A stretch of 64,000 nt of DNA from Comamonas testosteroni (GTDB taxonomy: Bacteria > Pseudomonadota > Gammaproteobacteria > Burkholderiales > Burkholderiaceae_C), in the NCBI RefSeq assembly GCF_030505195.1, contig NZ_CP129672.1:2046001-2110000 (forward strand), read 5' to 3'. The notes beneath the pieces are model-generated. The model worked only from the letters and a program-made list of their open reading frames with translations. It did not search any database and was not told the DNA's origin. The translations under genes and the position numbers were made by a program. Of the stretch, positions 54,954 to 64,000 are shown one piece after another (positions within the stretch are counted from its first letter, which is position 1; every line of letters begins with the position of its first letter).

Positions 54954-56561
54954 TTACATGCGGAATACGCCGAAGCGCGTGTCCTCAATCGGCGCATTGC
55001 GCGCGGCAGCCAGGCCCAGCGCCAGCACGCGGCGCGTGTCGGCGGGATCGATCACACCGTCGTCCCAGAGACGCGCCGTCGCGTAATAGGGATGGCCCTG
55101 ATCTTCATACTGCTGGCGGATAGGCGCCTTGAAGCGCTCCTCCTCTTCGGCACTCCAGCTGCCGCCCTTGGCCTCGATGCCGTCGCGCTTGACGGTGGCC
55201 AGCACGCTGGCCGCCTGCTCGCCGCCCATGACGCTGATGCGCGCGTTGGGCCACATCCAGAGGAAACGGGGCGAATAGGCGCGGCCGCACATGCCGTAGT
55301 TGCCCGCGCCAAAGCTGCCGCCGATGATGATGGTGAACTTGGGCACCGCGGCCGTGGCCACGGCCGTGACCAGCTTGGCGCCGTGGCGGGCAATGCCTTC
55401 GTTCTCGTATTTGCGCCCGACCATAAAGCCCGTAATGTTCTGCAGGAACACCAACGGAGTCTTGCGCTGGCAGCACAGCTCGATGAAGTGCGCGCCCTTG
55501 ACGGCCGACTCGGAAAACAAGATGCCGTTGTTGGCGATGATGCCGACCTGCATGCCTTCGATGCGTGCAAAGCCGCAGACCAGGGTGTTGCCGAAGCGGG
55601 CCTTGAACTCGTCGAACTGGCTGCCGTCCACGATGCGGGCAATGATCTCGCGCACATCGAAGGGCTTGCGCGTATCGACGGGAATCACGCCATACAGCTC
55701 TTCGCTCTCAAAGAGGGGCGCCGCTGGCGCATGATCGGCCTGTGACGCGGGCTTGGCCTTGTTCAGGTTCGCCACCGCCTGGCGTGCCAGCGCCAACGCA
55801 TGCAGATCGTTCTCGGCCAGATGATCGGCCACGCCCGACAGACGCGTGTGCACATCGCCGCCGCCCAGGTCCTCGGCACTGACCACCTCGCCGGTGGCCG
55901 CCTTGACCAGGGGAGGGCCGCCCAGAAAGATGGTGCCCTGGTTCTTGACGATGATGGACTCGTCGCTCATGGCCGGCACATAGGCGCCGCCTGCCGTGCA
56001 TGAGCCCATGACCACGGCGATCTGGGCGATGCCCTGAGCGCTCATATTGGCCTGGTTGTAGAAGATGCGGCCGAAATGCTCGCGATCGGGGAAGACCTCG
56101 TCCTGATTGGGCAGATTGGCACCGCCCGAATCGACCAGATAGATGCAGGGCAGACGGTTCTGCGCCGCCACTTCCTGGGCGCGCAGATGCTTTTTCACCG
56201 TCATCGGGTAGTAGGTGCCGCCCTTCACGGTGGCGTCGTTGCAGACGATCATGCAGTCCACGCCGCTGACGCGGCCCACGCCCACGATCACGCCGGCGCC
56301 CGGCGCATCGTTGTTGTACATATTGAGCGCGGCCAGCGGCGACAGCTCCAGAAACGGCGTGCCGGGGTCCAGCAGCCGCTGCACGCGCTCTCGCGGCAGC
56401 AGCTTGCCGCGCGCCACATGCTTGGCGCGTGCCGCCTCATTGCCACCCAGTGCGTTCTGATCGCAGCGTGCGTGCAGCTCATTGACCAGTGCCTGCATGG
56501 CGGCAGCGTTGGCCAGGAAATCTGCCGAACGCGGATTCAGTTGTGTACCCAGAATGCTCAT
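54954..56561 (-). CDS. liuB: 3-methylcrotonyl-CoA carboxylase, beta (carboxyltransferase) subunit
   Basis: 535 residues, the MCC beta length: two crotonase-like carboxyltransferase halves with [73 protein letters not shown] and [16 protein letters not shown]. These are close to LiuB. Starts the main degradation run; a GC-rich repeat lies just upstream. Confidence 0.95.
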   Translation of the reverse strand: MSILGTQLNPRSADFLANAAAMQALVNELHARCDQNALGGNEAARAKHVARGKLLPRERVQRLLDPGTPFLELSPLAALNMYNNDAPGAGVIVGVGRVSGVDCMIVCNDATVKGGTYYPMTVKKHLRAQEVAAQNRLPCIYLVDSGGANLPNQDEVFPDREHFGRIFYNQANMSAQGIAQIAVVMGSCTAGGAYVPAMSDESIIVKNQGTIFLGGPPLVKAATGEVVSAEDLGGGDVHTRLSGVADHLAENDLHALALARQAVANLNKAKPASQADHAPAAPLFESEELYGVIPVDTRKPFDVREIIARIVDGSQFDEFKARFGNTLVCGFARIEGMQVGIIANNGILFSESAVKGAHFIELCCQRKTPLVFLQNITGFMVGRKYENEGIARHGAKLVTAVATAAVPKFTIIIGGSFGAGNYGMCGRAYSPRFLWMWPNARISVMGGEQAASVLATVKRDGIEAKGGSWSAEEEERFKAPIRQQYEDQGHPYYATARLWDDGVIDPADTRRVLALGLAAARNAPIEDTRFGVFRM

Positions 56562-56574
56562 CGCTTGCCCTTAA

Positions 56575-56690
56575 AAAATGATTGCCCCTGAGCGGCTGCG
56601 CCGCTTCCCCCTAGGGGGGACGACGGCCTCGCGGCGGGGCGGCCCTTGCCGGCCGTCCCGTGCTTGGCACACGCCAGTTTCATGGGGTAC
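56575..56690 (+). repeat. GC-rich dispersed repeat, copy 5
   Basis: CCCCTGAGCGGC, CCGCTTCCCCCTAGGGGGGACGAC, GGCCTCGCGGCGGGGCGGCC, CTTGCCGGCCGTCCCGTGCTTGG. Upstream of liuB and of the antiporter gene. Confidence 0.8.
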
Positions 56691-56783
56691 GGCTCGTACT
56701 TTGCCGCTTGATAACTGATGTGAGAGCTTGGTTTTTTTCTTGCTCGGACACAGCACTGCCACGGCAGTTGAAGAAAATGCCTC

Positions 56784-58046
56784 ATGCACGCTGTTGAAAC
56801 TGTTCTGCTTGTCTTGCTGCTGGGAGCGCTGACAGGCATTGTGGCCCGCTATATACGGGCCATCCCCCTGCCTCTGATTCAAATCGCACTGGGTGCGCTG
56901 ATTGCCTGGCCGCAAGCCGGTCTGCACATCGCGTTCGACCCCGAGCTGTTCCTGCTGCTGTTCATTCCGCCGCTGCTGTTTGCCGACGGCTGGCGCATCC
57001 CCAAGCGTGAATTCTTTGCGCTGGCCAAACCCATTTTGCTGCTGGCCCTGGGCCTGGTGCTGTTCACCGTGCTGGGCCTGGGCTATCTCATCCACTGGAT
57101 GATTCCCGAGATTCCGCTGACCGTGGCCTTTGCCCTGGCCGCCGTGATCTCGCCCACCGATGCCGTGGCCGTTTCGGCCATCACGCGCAATCTGGGCATG
57201 CCCGAGAAGACCATGCATGTGCTGGAGGGCGAGTCGCTGCTCAATGACGCATCGGGCCTGGTGGCGCTGAAATTTGCGATTGCCGCCACGCTGACCGGCA
57301 TGTTCTCCTGGGGCGAAGTCGCCAAGGAATTCACCTGGATGGCCGTCGGCGGCCTGGGGGTGGGTGCGCTGATAGGCTGGGGCTTCAGCCATGCGCGCGG
57401 CACCATCACACGCCGCCTGGGTGACGTCGCCGCCACGCAGATGGTGTTGCTGCTGGTGCTGCTGCCTTTTGCCGCCTATATCGTGGGCGAAAAAATCGGT
57501 GTCTCCGGCATTCTGGCTGCCGTGGCCGCAGGCATCGCCACCAATTTCGCCGACCTGGAGCGCAGCAGCTATATCAGCGAACGCCTGCAGACCGAAGGCA
57601 CCTGGAGCATGGTGGAAGCGGCCTTCAACGGCGCCATCTTCCTGCTGCTGGGCCTGCAGTTGCCATCCATCATCGGCGTGCCGCTGCATCAGGCCGGCCA
57701 TGACTGGTGGATTCTGGTCGGCTATGTGGCCGCGATTTCGTTTGCGCTGCTGCTGATGCGCTGGATCTGGCTGGTGCTGGGTGTGCATGGCTCGCTGCTG
57801 CGCGCCCACCGGCAGGGCAAGATGTCCGAGCGTCCCTCGCCACTGCTGAATCTGGCCACCACGCTGGCCGGCATTCGCGGCGCGGTCACGCTGGCCGGTG
57901 CGCTGTCCGTGCCCATGCTGCTGAACAACGGCCAGCCCTTCCCGGGCCGCGACATGCTGGTCTTTCTCGCCACCGGCACCATTTTGTTCACGCTGGTGAT
58001 CGGTGCCGTGGGCCTGCCCACGGCCAGCGCGCCGTCCAATCACTAA
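56784..58046 (+). CDS. Na+/H+ antiporter, CPA1/NhaP family
   Basis: 420 residues, about 12 helices: FIPPLLFADGWRIPKREF, AVISPTDAVAVSAITRNLGM (ion-binding Asp) and LEGESLLNDASGLVALKF, the CPA1 marks; GIRGAVTLAGALSVP in helix 11-12. It lacks the long cytoplasmic tail of E. coli YjcE (549 residues) but the core is complete. It runs opposite to its neighbours and is flanked on both sides by GC-rich repeats. Confidence 0.92.
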   Translation: MHAVETVLLVLLLGALTGIVARYIRAIPLPLIQIALGALIAWPQAGLHIAFDPELFLLLFIPPLLFADGWRIPKREFFALAKPILLLALGLVLFTVLGLGYLIHWMIPEIPLTVAFALAAVISPTDAVAVSAITRNLGMPEKTMHVLEGESLLNDASGLVALKFAIAATLTGMFSWGEVAKEFTWMAVGGLGVGALIGWGFSHARGTITRRLGDVAATQMVLLLVLLPFAAYIVGEKIGVSGILAAVAAGIATNFADLERSSYISERLQTEGTWSMVEAAFNGAIFLLLGLQLPSIIGVPLHQAGHDWWILVGYVAAISFALLLMRWIWLVLGVHGSLLRAHRQGKMSERPSPLLNLATTLAGIRGAVTLAGALSVPMLLNNGQPFPGRDMLVFLATGTILFTLVIGAVGLPTASAPSNH

Positions 58047-58142
58047 GCCAGAGACACCGAGGAAGGGCCGCCCCCCACTGAGGGTGTCGCTCCCCTTGGG
58101 GGGCACCCGGCGCGGGGAAGGTGCGAAGCCGCTCAGGGGGTA
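58045..58142 (-). repeat. GC-rich dispersed repeat, copy 6
   Basis: Minus strand: CCCCCTGAGCGGC, CCTTCCCCGCGCCGGG...CCCC hairpin, GGGGGGCGGCC, CTTCCTCGGTGTCTCTGGC. Lies between the convergent antiporter and synthetase genes and abuts the antiporter stop. Confidence 0.75.
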
Positions 58143-58150
58143 GCGCATAT

Positions 58151-59941
58151 TCAGGCCGTCTTGATGACGCGCAGATCCAGCAACTCGATCATCTCGTCGC
58201 GAATCTTGAACTTCTGGATCTTGCCCGTCACCGTCATCGGGAAGGCCTGGACAAAGCGGATATAGCGCGGCACCTTGTAGTGCGCGATCTGCCCCTTGCA
58301 GAAGTCGCGCACCTCATCCTCGCCGAGTTCCTGGCCGGGCTTGACAATGATCCACGCACACAGCTCCTCGCCATAGCGCACATCGGGCACGCCCACCACC
58401 TGCACATCCTGCACCTTGGGGTGGCGGTAGAGGAATTCCTCGATCTCACGCGGATAGATGTTCTCGCCACCACGGATCACCATGTCCTTGATGCGGCCCA
58501 CGATATTCACATAGCCTTCAGCGTCCATGGTCGCCAGATCGCCGGTATGCATCCACTGCTCGGCGTCGATGGCCTCGCGGGTCCTGGCCTCGTCTTTCCA
58601 GTAGCCGTGCATGACGGAATAGCCGCGCGTGCACAGCTCGCCCGACTGGCCCGGCGGCATGACCTCGCCCGTGGACGGATCCACAATCTTCACCTCCAGA
58701 TGCGGCTGCACCTTGCCCACGGTGGCAACACGTCTTTCCAGAGGCGTGTCGGCATCGCTCTGGCAGCTCACGGGGCTGGTTTCCGTCATGCCGTAGGCGA
58801 TGGTGATCTCGCTCAGATGCATGTCGCGCACCACGCGTTTCATCACCTCGATGGGACAGGGCGAGCCGGCCATGATGCCGGTGCGCAGCGTGGACAGATC
58901 GAACTCGGCAAAGCGCGGATGATCGAGCTCGGCAATGAACATGGTGGGCACGCCGTGCAGACCCGTGCATTTCTCGGCCTGCACCGCTTCCAGCACCGTG
59001 AGGGGGTCAAAGCCGTCATTGGGATAGACGATGGTCGAGCCATGGGTGAAGCAGGCCAGATTGCCCAGCACCATGCCGAAGCAGTGATACAGCGGCACGG
59101 GAATGCAAAGCCTGTCCTCGGGCGTGAGGCGCATGCATTCGCCAATGAAAAAGCCGTTGTTGAGGATGTTGCGGTGCGTCAGCGTCGCGCCCTTGGGAAA
59201 GCCCGTGGTGCCGCTGGTGAACTGGATATTGATGGGATCGTGGTTGCTGAGCGTGGCCGCAATCGCATCGATGCGCTCATCCGCACTGGTGCCCTGCGCC
59301 ATCAGCTGCGAAAAGCGCAGCATGCCGGGCTGTTCGGCGTCCAGATCCACTGCACCTGTGCCGCTCGCACAGCCGGCTGCACCTGAGCCGGCCGCACCTG
59401 AGCCGGCTGCGCCTGAGCCGGCCGCGTCAATCCACACCACGGTGCGCAAGGCCGGCAGGCGCTTGGATTGCAGCTGGCCTGGCGCGCAGCTCGCCAGCTC
59501 GGGCGCCAACTCGCGCAGCATGCCCAGATAGTCGCTGGTCTTGAACCGCGGCATGGATACCAGCGCCTTGCAGCCCACCTTGTTGAGCGCATATTCGACT
59601 TCGGCGGTGCGATAGGCCGGGTTGATATTGACCAGCACCAGACCCACCTGAGCCGTGGCCAGCTGCATCAGCACCCACTCGGCGTTGTTATGGCTCCAGA
59701 TACCCACCCGGTCGCCTTTGACCAGCCCTTGCGACAACAGCGCGCTGGCCAGCTGGCGCGCGGCCACATGCAGCTGGGCATAGCTGTAGCGCAGACCCTG
59801 ATGACGGCTGACCAGCGCATCACGCGAGCCCTGGCGCGCGGCCATTGCCGCAAAAAAATCGCCAATCGTCTGCTCGATCAGCGGCACATCCGTGCGTCCC
59901 TTGGCATAGCTGGCGGTCAGCACGTTCACTTGCGATGGCAT
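58151..59941 (-). CDS. AMP-binding acyl-CoA synthetase
   Basis: 596 residues of the FadD/AtuH-like ANL class: [55 protein letters not shown] and [12 protein letters not shown] with the catalytic Lys. It activates a carboxylic acid, perhaps isovalerate or a longer acid given the neighbours. At about 175-197 an Ala/Gly/Ser stretch (AAGSG repeated) coded by 15-bp units is inserted in a variable surface part. Confidence 0.92.
   Translation of the reverse strand: MPSQVNVLTASYAKGRTDVPLIEQTIGDFFAAMAARQGSRDALVSRHQGLRYSYAQLHVAARQLASALLSQGLVKGDRVGIWSHNNAEWVLMQLATAQVGLVLVNINPAYRTAEVEYALNKVGCKALVSMPRFKTSDYLGMLRELAPELASCAPGQLQSKRLPALRTVVWIDAAGSGAAGSGAAGSGAAGCASGTGAVDLDAEQPGMLRFSQLMAQGTSADERIDAIAATLSNHDPINIQFTSGTTGFPKGATLTHRNILNNGFFIGECMRLTPEDRLCIPVPLYHCFGMVLGNLACFTHGSTIVYPNDGFDPLTVLEAVQAEKCTGLHGVPTMFIAELDHPRFAEFDLSTLRTGIMAGSPCPIEVMKRVVRDMHLSEITIAYGMTETSPVSCQSDADTPLERRVATVGKVQPHLEVKIVDPSTGEVMPPGQSGELCTRGYSVMHGYWKDEARTREAIDAEQWMHTGDLATMDAEGYVNIVGRIKDMVIRGGENIYPREIEEFLYRHPKVQDVQVVGVPDVRYGEELCAWIIVKPGQELGEDEVRDFCKGQIAHYKVPRYIRFVQAFPMTVTGKIQKFKIRDEMIELLDLRVIKTA
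59356..59419. repeat. 15-bp tandem repeat inside the acyl-CoA synthetase gene
   Basis: The unit GCCGGCYGCRCCTGA occurs about four times in a row with single-base changes; it codes for AAGSG units in frame, so copy changes keep the reading frame. Confidence 0.75.
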
Positions 59942-60076
59942 GGTCTTGTGTCTCCTTGCGTGCCGGCAGCCACCTGCGAACTGGCTGCGCAGCGTCCATT
60001 CAGCACCGTTTTCTACGCCTCAGAATAAGGGCAAGCCCTGTCCAGAAGAGGTCACAAAGGTTGCAATAATTGCCAA

Positions 60077-61153
60077 ATGCTCACCCCCTCTCTGGTCAAG
60101 ACTCCACTGCCACACCATGCCAGTTCCGTGCTCAAATCGCACCCGGCAATTACCCCCATGGCGTTTGTTCAAGCCATTGTCCGTGCCTATGAAGCAAGGC
60201 AGATGTCAGCGCTAGGCGCTCTGCAAAAGGCACAAATCCCGCCAGATCTGATTGACGATGCCGACGAGCGCATCACGGCCCTGCAGATGGAGGCTCTTTC
60301 CGACGCAGCCATGCGCGAGCTGGACGATGAAGCCTTGGGCTGGTTCGAGCGCCGCCTGCCCTGGGGCAGCTACGGCATGCTGGCGCGTGCCAGCATCAGC
60401 GCTCCGCAACTGGGCCTGGCGCTGGCGCGCTGGTGTCGCCATCACGGACTGATTGCGCAGGACATACAGCTTCAGCTCAGCGAGCAAGCCGGCATTGCCA
60501 CCCTCACCCTGCATGAAAGCCGCCCACTGGGGGGCATGCGCGAGTTCTGCATGGTATCGGTGCTGCGCAATATCCACGGCTTTGCAAGCTGGCTGATCAA
60601 CGAACCGATCAGCCTGCTGCATGCCAGCTTTCCGTTTTCCGAGCCCGCACATGCCAGCGTCTACAAGGTGCTGTTCGCACCGGGCAGCATCGCTTTTGAT
60701 GCCCCCGTCGCCAGCCTGCAGTTTGAAGCACGCTGGCTGCAGGCGCCTCTGGCGCGCGACGAGGCGGCCCTCAACCGCATGCTGCAACGCGCCTTGCCGA
60801 TCCAGGTGCGCCCCTACCAACGCGAGAAGACTCTGGTGCAGCGAGTGCGCCATCTGCTGGCCGCCAGCGGGGAAGAGCAGCAGACGGCTGAAACGCTGTC
60901 CCGCCAGCTGCATCTGTCCCAGCGCAGCCTGCACCGCCAGCTCAAGGAAGAAGGTATTTCGCTGCAGTCCCTCAAGGACGATATCCGGCGTGAGCGTGCG
61001 ATTGCGCTGCTGCTGCGCACCAGCCGCCCCATCAAGCGCGTGGCCCAGGCCTGCGGCTTTCTCAACGACAAAAGCTTTATCCGCGCCTTTCGCCTCTGGA
61101 CCGGGCTGTCCCCTTCGGAATTTCGCAAAACCGCCGGCCAGCGTGCCGTCTGA
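60077..61153 (+). CDS. AraC family regulator with arabinose-binding-like N-domain
   Basis: 358 residues. N-terminal ligand domain (about 30-220, of the PF12625 type) and C-terminal double HTH: ETLSRQLHLSQRSLHRQLKE and IKRVAQACGFLNDKSFIRAF...TGLSPSEFRK. The start could also be ATG 60158 (MAFVQAIVRAYEARQ). Divergent from the acyl-CoA synthetase with 135 bp between, so that gene is a likely target. Confidence 0.9.
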   Translation: MLTPSLVKTPLPHHASSVLKSHPAITPMAFVQAIVRAYEARQMSALGALQKAQIPPDLIDDADERITALQMEALSDAAMRELDDEALGWFERRLPWGSYGMLARASISAPQLGLALARWCRHHGLIAQDIQLQLSEQAGIATLTLHESRPLGGMREFCMVSVLRNIHGFASWLINEPISLLHASFPFSEPAHASVYKVLFAPGSIAFDAPVASLQFEARWLQAPLARDEAALNRMLQRALPIQVRPYQREKTLVQRVRHLLAASGEEQQTAETLSRQLHLSQRSLHRQLKEEGISLQSLKDDIRRERAIALLLRTSRPIKRVAQACGFLNDKSFIRAFRLWTGLSPSEFRKTAGQRAV

Positions 61154-61168
61154 CGCAAGGAACTCTCC

Positions 61169-61864
61169 ATGCAGGAATCCTCAGAAAACTGGTGCCCAAT
61201 CGCCGACGGGATATGGACACTCAACTATCACTTCAGCAACGCAGGGCTGAAGGTCAGCACACGCATGACGGTGATCCGGCTGGCCGACGGCAGCCTGTTC
61301 TCGCACTCTGCAGTGCCGCTGACAGACGGGCAGAAAGCGGCGCTCGACGCCCTGGGACCGCTGCAGCACATCGTCGCCCCCAGCGCCATGCACCACTTGT
61401 TCGTGGGCAAACTGGCAAGGCTTTATCCACAGGCCCGGATCTATGGCACACAGGGCGTGCTGAGCAAGCGCCCGGACCTTCCGCTGCTGGAGCCCTTGCC
61501 GCCGGACTCCGAAGCCCCTTGGGCAGGCGAGCTGCAATGCCTGCCACTGGACGGCCTTCCCTTGCTCGACGAGACGCTGTGGTTCCATCCGGCCAGCGGC
61601 AGCCTCATCGCCACCGACGTGCTGCAGTGCTGGAAGGGGCCGCTGAGCCTGCCGGTACGCATGTATCTGGGTCTGACGGGCGGGCATGAGCGCCTGACCG
61701 TGCCGCGCACCGTGCGCCTGCTGGTCAGGGACAGGGCCGCCGTGCGCAGCTGGGTGAAGCGGCTCGAAAGCTGGCCCGTACAGCGTGTGATCCTGCTGCA
61801 CAACAGCGTGATCGACGATCAGCCCATGAAGAAGCTGCGCGAGGCGCTGTCGATCTGGGACTGA
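61169..61864 (+). CDS. DUF4336 domain protein
   Basis: 231 residues; AAGGA before the ATG, 15 bp after araC. Reads as a degenerate metallo-beta-lactamase-like fold: MTVIRLADGSLFSHSAVPLT, HIVAPSAMHHLFVGKLARLY, IATDVLQCW and VILLHNSVI. The HxHxDH metal motif is not conserved; the remaining His pair in SAMHHLF may still bind metal. Function unknown. Confidence 0.85.
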   Translation: MQESSENWCPIADGIWTLNYHFSNAGLKVSTRMTVIRLADGSLFSHSAVPLTDGQKAALDALGPLQHIVAPSAMHHLFVGKLARLYPQARIYGTQGVLSKRPDLPLLEPLPPDSEAPWAGELQCLPLDGLPLLDETLWFHPASGSLIATDVLQCWKGPLSLPVRMYLGLTGGHERLTVPRTVRLLVRDRAAVRSWVKRLESWPVQRVILLHNSVIDDQPMKKLREALSIWD

Positions 61865-61867
61865 GTT

Positions 61868-62593
61868 TTAGCGCAGGTCGTGCTCGTCGACATCGCCGGC
61901 CAAGGCGCTGGCGGCACTCCTGCGCACGGCATCGAACATGGCGGGCAGATCGCCCATGTCGCCGAACACGCAGGCGGCGCCTGCCTCGAGCAACTGCTCT
62001 GCCGTGGCATGGCCCTGATCGGCCGGAAAATAGCCCCAGACGGTGGCACCGGCGGCCACACCGGCCTGAACGCCGGTCATGGTGTCCTCGATCACCAGAC
62101 ATTTGGCAGGATCGGCGTTCAGCGCCTTTGCCGCTGCCAGATAGACATCCGGAAAGGGCTTGCTGCGCGGCATTTCATGGCCGCTGTAGACATGGCCTGC
62201 AAAATAAGGCTCCATGCCCACCTTGGCGAGCTGCATCTCCACCTTGGCACGGTCCGCACCGGAGGCGCAGGCAATGCGACCGTTGCACAGCGCATGAATC
62301 TGCCTGACCGCTTCCAGCGCGCCATCGATGGCCACCAGCTCGGCACGCAGGGCGGCATTGCGGCGCTCGTAGAACTCGGCCATCCAGGCATCGGTCAGCG
62401 GCTTGCCGGTATGTGCCTCGATCACGGCCGCCTGACTGCGCACCGTCTTGCCGATGAAGTCGCGCGTGCACTGCTCCTGGCTGATGGCCCAGCCGGATTC
62501 GTTGAGCATGGTGCACAGCACGCGATTGGTGATGGATTCGCTGTCCACCAGCACACCATCACAGTCGAAAAGCACAGCGTCAAAAGCAGTCAT
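61868..62593 (-). CDS. HAD family hydrolase (beta-phosphoglucomutase-like)
   Basis: 241 residues. Motif I LFDCDGVLVDSE (nucleophile Asp10), motif II ACASGADRAKVE, motif III Lys in RSKPFPDVYLAAA, motif IV VIEDTMTGVQAGVAAG, and a helical cap: HAD subfamily I, like YieH or phosphoglycolate/sugar phosphatases. Converges on DUF4336. Confidence 0.9.
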   Translation of the reverse strand: MTAFDAVLFDCDGVLVDSESITNRVLCTMLNESGWAISQEQCTRDFIGKTVRSQAAVIEAHTGKPLTDAWMAEFYERRNAALRAELVAIDGALEAVRQIHALCNGRIACASGADRAKVEMQLAKVGMEPYFAGHVYSGHEMPRSKPFPDVYLAAAKALNADPAKCLVIEDTMTGVQAGVAAGATVWGYFPADQGHATAEQLLEAGAACVFGDMGDLPAMFDAVRRSAASALAGDVDEHDLR

Positions 62594-62621
62594 GGAAGCA
62601 TTACCAGCGCATCAGGGGATG

Positions 62622-62645
62622 CAAAAAAGGCGCCCAACGGCGCCT
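62622..62645 (-). terminator. Intrinsic terminator of the repeat lipoprotein gene
   Basis: Minus strand AGGCGCC-GTTG-GGCGCCT followed by TTTTT. 50 bases past the gene. Confidence 0.85.
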
Positions 62646-62695
62646 CGGATCAAAAAACAGAGGGCGTGATTATGCGCCCATGCCCCTTTTCGAGT

Positions 62696-63766
62696 TCAGG
62701 GGAAGGACACTCCGGCCAGCGGATGAATCATCCATGCGCTGTTCTTGGCGTAGATGGTGCTGGTCTTGTTGTCGGCGGTCATGATGCCGCTGAAATAGAA
62801 GAAGCCGTTGGCCGCATTGGCATTCATATTGCTCAGCTGGGTCGTGAGCGCGTCATTGACTGACGAGGCCTCGACCAGATACTCGATGGCGCCATTCTGC
62901 GCCGAGCTTTTCTCGAAGACATCCACATAGCTCATGTTCATCGGGTCGCTGCCCAGACCCTGCGTGCCGCGGATGAACCAGCCGTCCGCACCCTTCTGGG
63001 CCAGGCGCGTTCTCATCGCTGCCGCATCGGCGGCCGAAGATGCGCTGGGGAGCTTGTCGACCTGATAGGTATAGGTGACGCTGTCGTTGCGCTTGGCATA
63101 CAGGCTGAACAGCTCGTTGTTGATGATCTGGGGACCCAGATAGCGATAGCCTTCGGCGCCCTGGCCGTTCAGCTCCGTGGCAAAGGCTTCGGCAGTCGTG
63201 GCCACCGGCGTCACCGTTCTGTAGCTGAACTGGTCGCTGCGGCTGTGGTCCTTGACATAGACGCTGCGGATATCGCTGACATCGCTGAACACGGCGTCGG
63301 ACTTGTACATATAGCCGCTGCTGCCCTGTTGGTTCAGCTGGGCCAGAAAGGCGGTGCGCGATGGCTGCGCTGCAGGATTGACATAGCTGAACTTGCGCCC
63401 TGCATGCGCGGTATCCGTGAGATAGAAGTCGCCGATCTCCGCACCGGTCGAAGTGATCGATCCTGCCAGAGAACTGAACAGCACATAGCCGTCCGCACCC
63501 ATGCTGTTGGCGGCATCCAGCATCTGTGCATGGCTGGTAGCGGTCTGAGCGCCCATCTTGTAGGTCCCCGTGACGGCCTGATTGCCGGTGCCGCCGCCAC
63601 CATTGCCTCCTCCGTTGTCCCCGCCGCCGGTATTGCCTCCGCCGCCTTCGGAGCCGCCTCCTGAGCCTGTGCCGCTGCCTCCGTCTCCGCCACCACCACA
63701 GGCGGCCAGGGTGGAAATCAGCAGCAGGGCTGCGGTTCTACGAGTGATTTGCTTGAGAGATGGCAC
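62696..63766 (-). CDS. Lipoprotein with Gly-rich linker and five DUF4177-like repeats
   Basis: 356 residues from GTG 63766, chosen for GAGGAG 7 bases upstream; an ATG 21 codons earlier lacks a site and would bury the signal. Lipobox STLAAC, then about 45 residues almost all Gly with Ser, Asn, Asp. Five repeats of about 52-60 residues follow, each with a Tyr-x-Tyr-like strand, an Ala-rich helix, a G(A/S)xGY or GADGW turn and a final Tyr-x-K strand (for example QQGSSGYMY, GQGAEGYRY, QKGADGWFI, SLYAKRN). This pattern recalls DUF4177 (YEYKV...LNxxGxxGW). It has its own terminator. A surface-exposed or periplasmic binding protein is inferred. Confidence 0.75.
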   Translation of the reverse strand: MPSLKQITRRTAALLLISTLAACGGGGDGGSGTGSGGGSEGGGGNTGGGDNGGGNGGGGTGNQAVTGTYKMGAQTATSHAQMLDAANSMGADGYVLFSSLAGSITSTGAEIGDFYLTDTAHAGRKFSYVNPAAQPSRTAFLAQLNQQGSSGYMYKSDAVFSDVSDIRSVYVKDHSRSDQFSYRTVTPVATTAEAFATELNGQGAEGYRYLGPQIINNELFSLYAKRNDSVTYTYQVDKLPSASSAADAAAMRTRLAQKGADGWFIRGTQGLGSDPMNMSYVDVFEKSSAQNGAIEYLVEASSVNDALTTQLSNMNANAANGFFYFSGIMTADNKTSTIYAKNSAWMIHPLAGVSFP

Positions 63767-63921
63767 GGGCTTGCTCCTCGGTCTTGATGTTGGTTGAAAA
63801 TGTCCATATCCCGACACTGAGATAGCCATCAGCGTCGCCTTACATACATTGTCAGAAGGCTTTCGCGCAGATCGCTCCCTACCGAGGAGGGGTCTTTGTT
63901 ACCAAGCCCAAAGGAAGGCTC

Positions 63922-64000
63922 ATGCCCGATCTACCGCAAATCCTGAGCACCACTCAACTGGGCGCACAGCCCTATGCGCTGGTGGTGGATGATCACCCGC
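63922..64000 (+). CDS. Response regulator, N-terminal start only
   Basis: ATG at 63922 with AAAGGAAGG upstream; 26 codons before the window ends. The product begins MPDLPQILSTTQLGAQPYAL and continues VVDDHP, the first beta-strand and acidic pocket of a receiver domain, most like NarL/LuxR-type regulators. The rest is outside the window. Confidence 0.7.
   Translation, partial: MPDLPQILSTTQLGAQPYALVVDDHP

Overview
The window is GC-rich, densely coded chromosomal DNA from a betaproteobacterium, most likely the Comamonadaceae and probably Comamonas (C. testosteroni/thiooxydans group). That call rests on remembered gene neighbourhoods and family resemblance: ahcY-tlyA-metF behind an SAH riboswitch, a TorF-type protein inside a kdp cluster, a double-length UvrA, DUF485-actP, a Burkholderiales-type trimeric porin, and two dispersed repeat families. 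No rRNA, tRNA, CRISPR array or prophage is visible; the only mobile element is one ISL3-family insertion sequence.

Layout. 1-5.3 kb: the end of rlmJ, then a leftward methyl-cycle block (SAH riboswitch, ahcY, tlyA, metF) followed by rlpA. 5.3-14.6 kb: a leftward high-affinity potassium locus in the order kdpF, a second 30-codon membrane ORF, kdpA, kdpC, kdpB, a TorF-like outer-membrane protein, kdpD, kdpE. 14.6-18.8 kb: an MFS exporter, prfC and a HAD phosphatase. 19-22.4 kb: a TRAP transporter whose Q and M genes are separated by two repeat copies. 22.4-28.2 kb: a leftward pair of a Pls/PosA-type single-module peptide synthetase and a translationally coupled phosphopantetheinyl transferase, then a two-part unknown protein. 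28.2-34.2 kb: a 1978-residue tandem UvrA. 34.3-35.6 kb: an intact ISL3 element with 8-bp target duplications, sitting in the U-tract of the terminator of a 45-codon membrane protein. 36-41.4 kb: porin, MHS transporter, and DUF485-actP acetate uptake. 41.4-48.2 kb: LysR, a truncated SRPBCC remnant, an old-yellow-enzyme reductase, an SDR, a DsbA-fold isomerase, DUF1289, a YbaK-type deacylase and unknown proteins. 48.3-60 kb: a leucine/isovalerate degradation cluster (HMG-CoA lyase, GhrA-like reductase, methylcrotonyl-CoA carboxylase alpha, DUF4126, methylglutaconyl-CoA hydratase, a hydrolase, carboxylase beta), interrupted by an opposite-strand Na+/H+ antiporter, with an acyl-CoA synthetase beyond. 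60-64 kb: an AraC regulator, DUF4336, a HAD hydrolase, a lipoprotein with five repeats, and the start of a response regulator.

The strongest candidate for new biology is the peptide synthetase/PPTase pair. It has one A domain with an acidic residue at a key pocket position, one carrier domain, and a long membrane region with three left-handed beta-helix blocks. This is the architecture of enzymes that make cationic homo-poly-amino acids, and it carries its own PPTase. Other points of interest are the fused UvrA, the unusual kdp locus, the repeat lipoprotein and the two repeat families that shape intergenic and even coding DNA.
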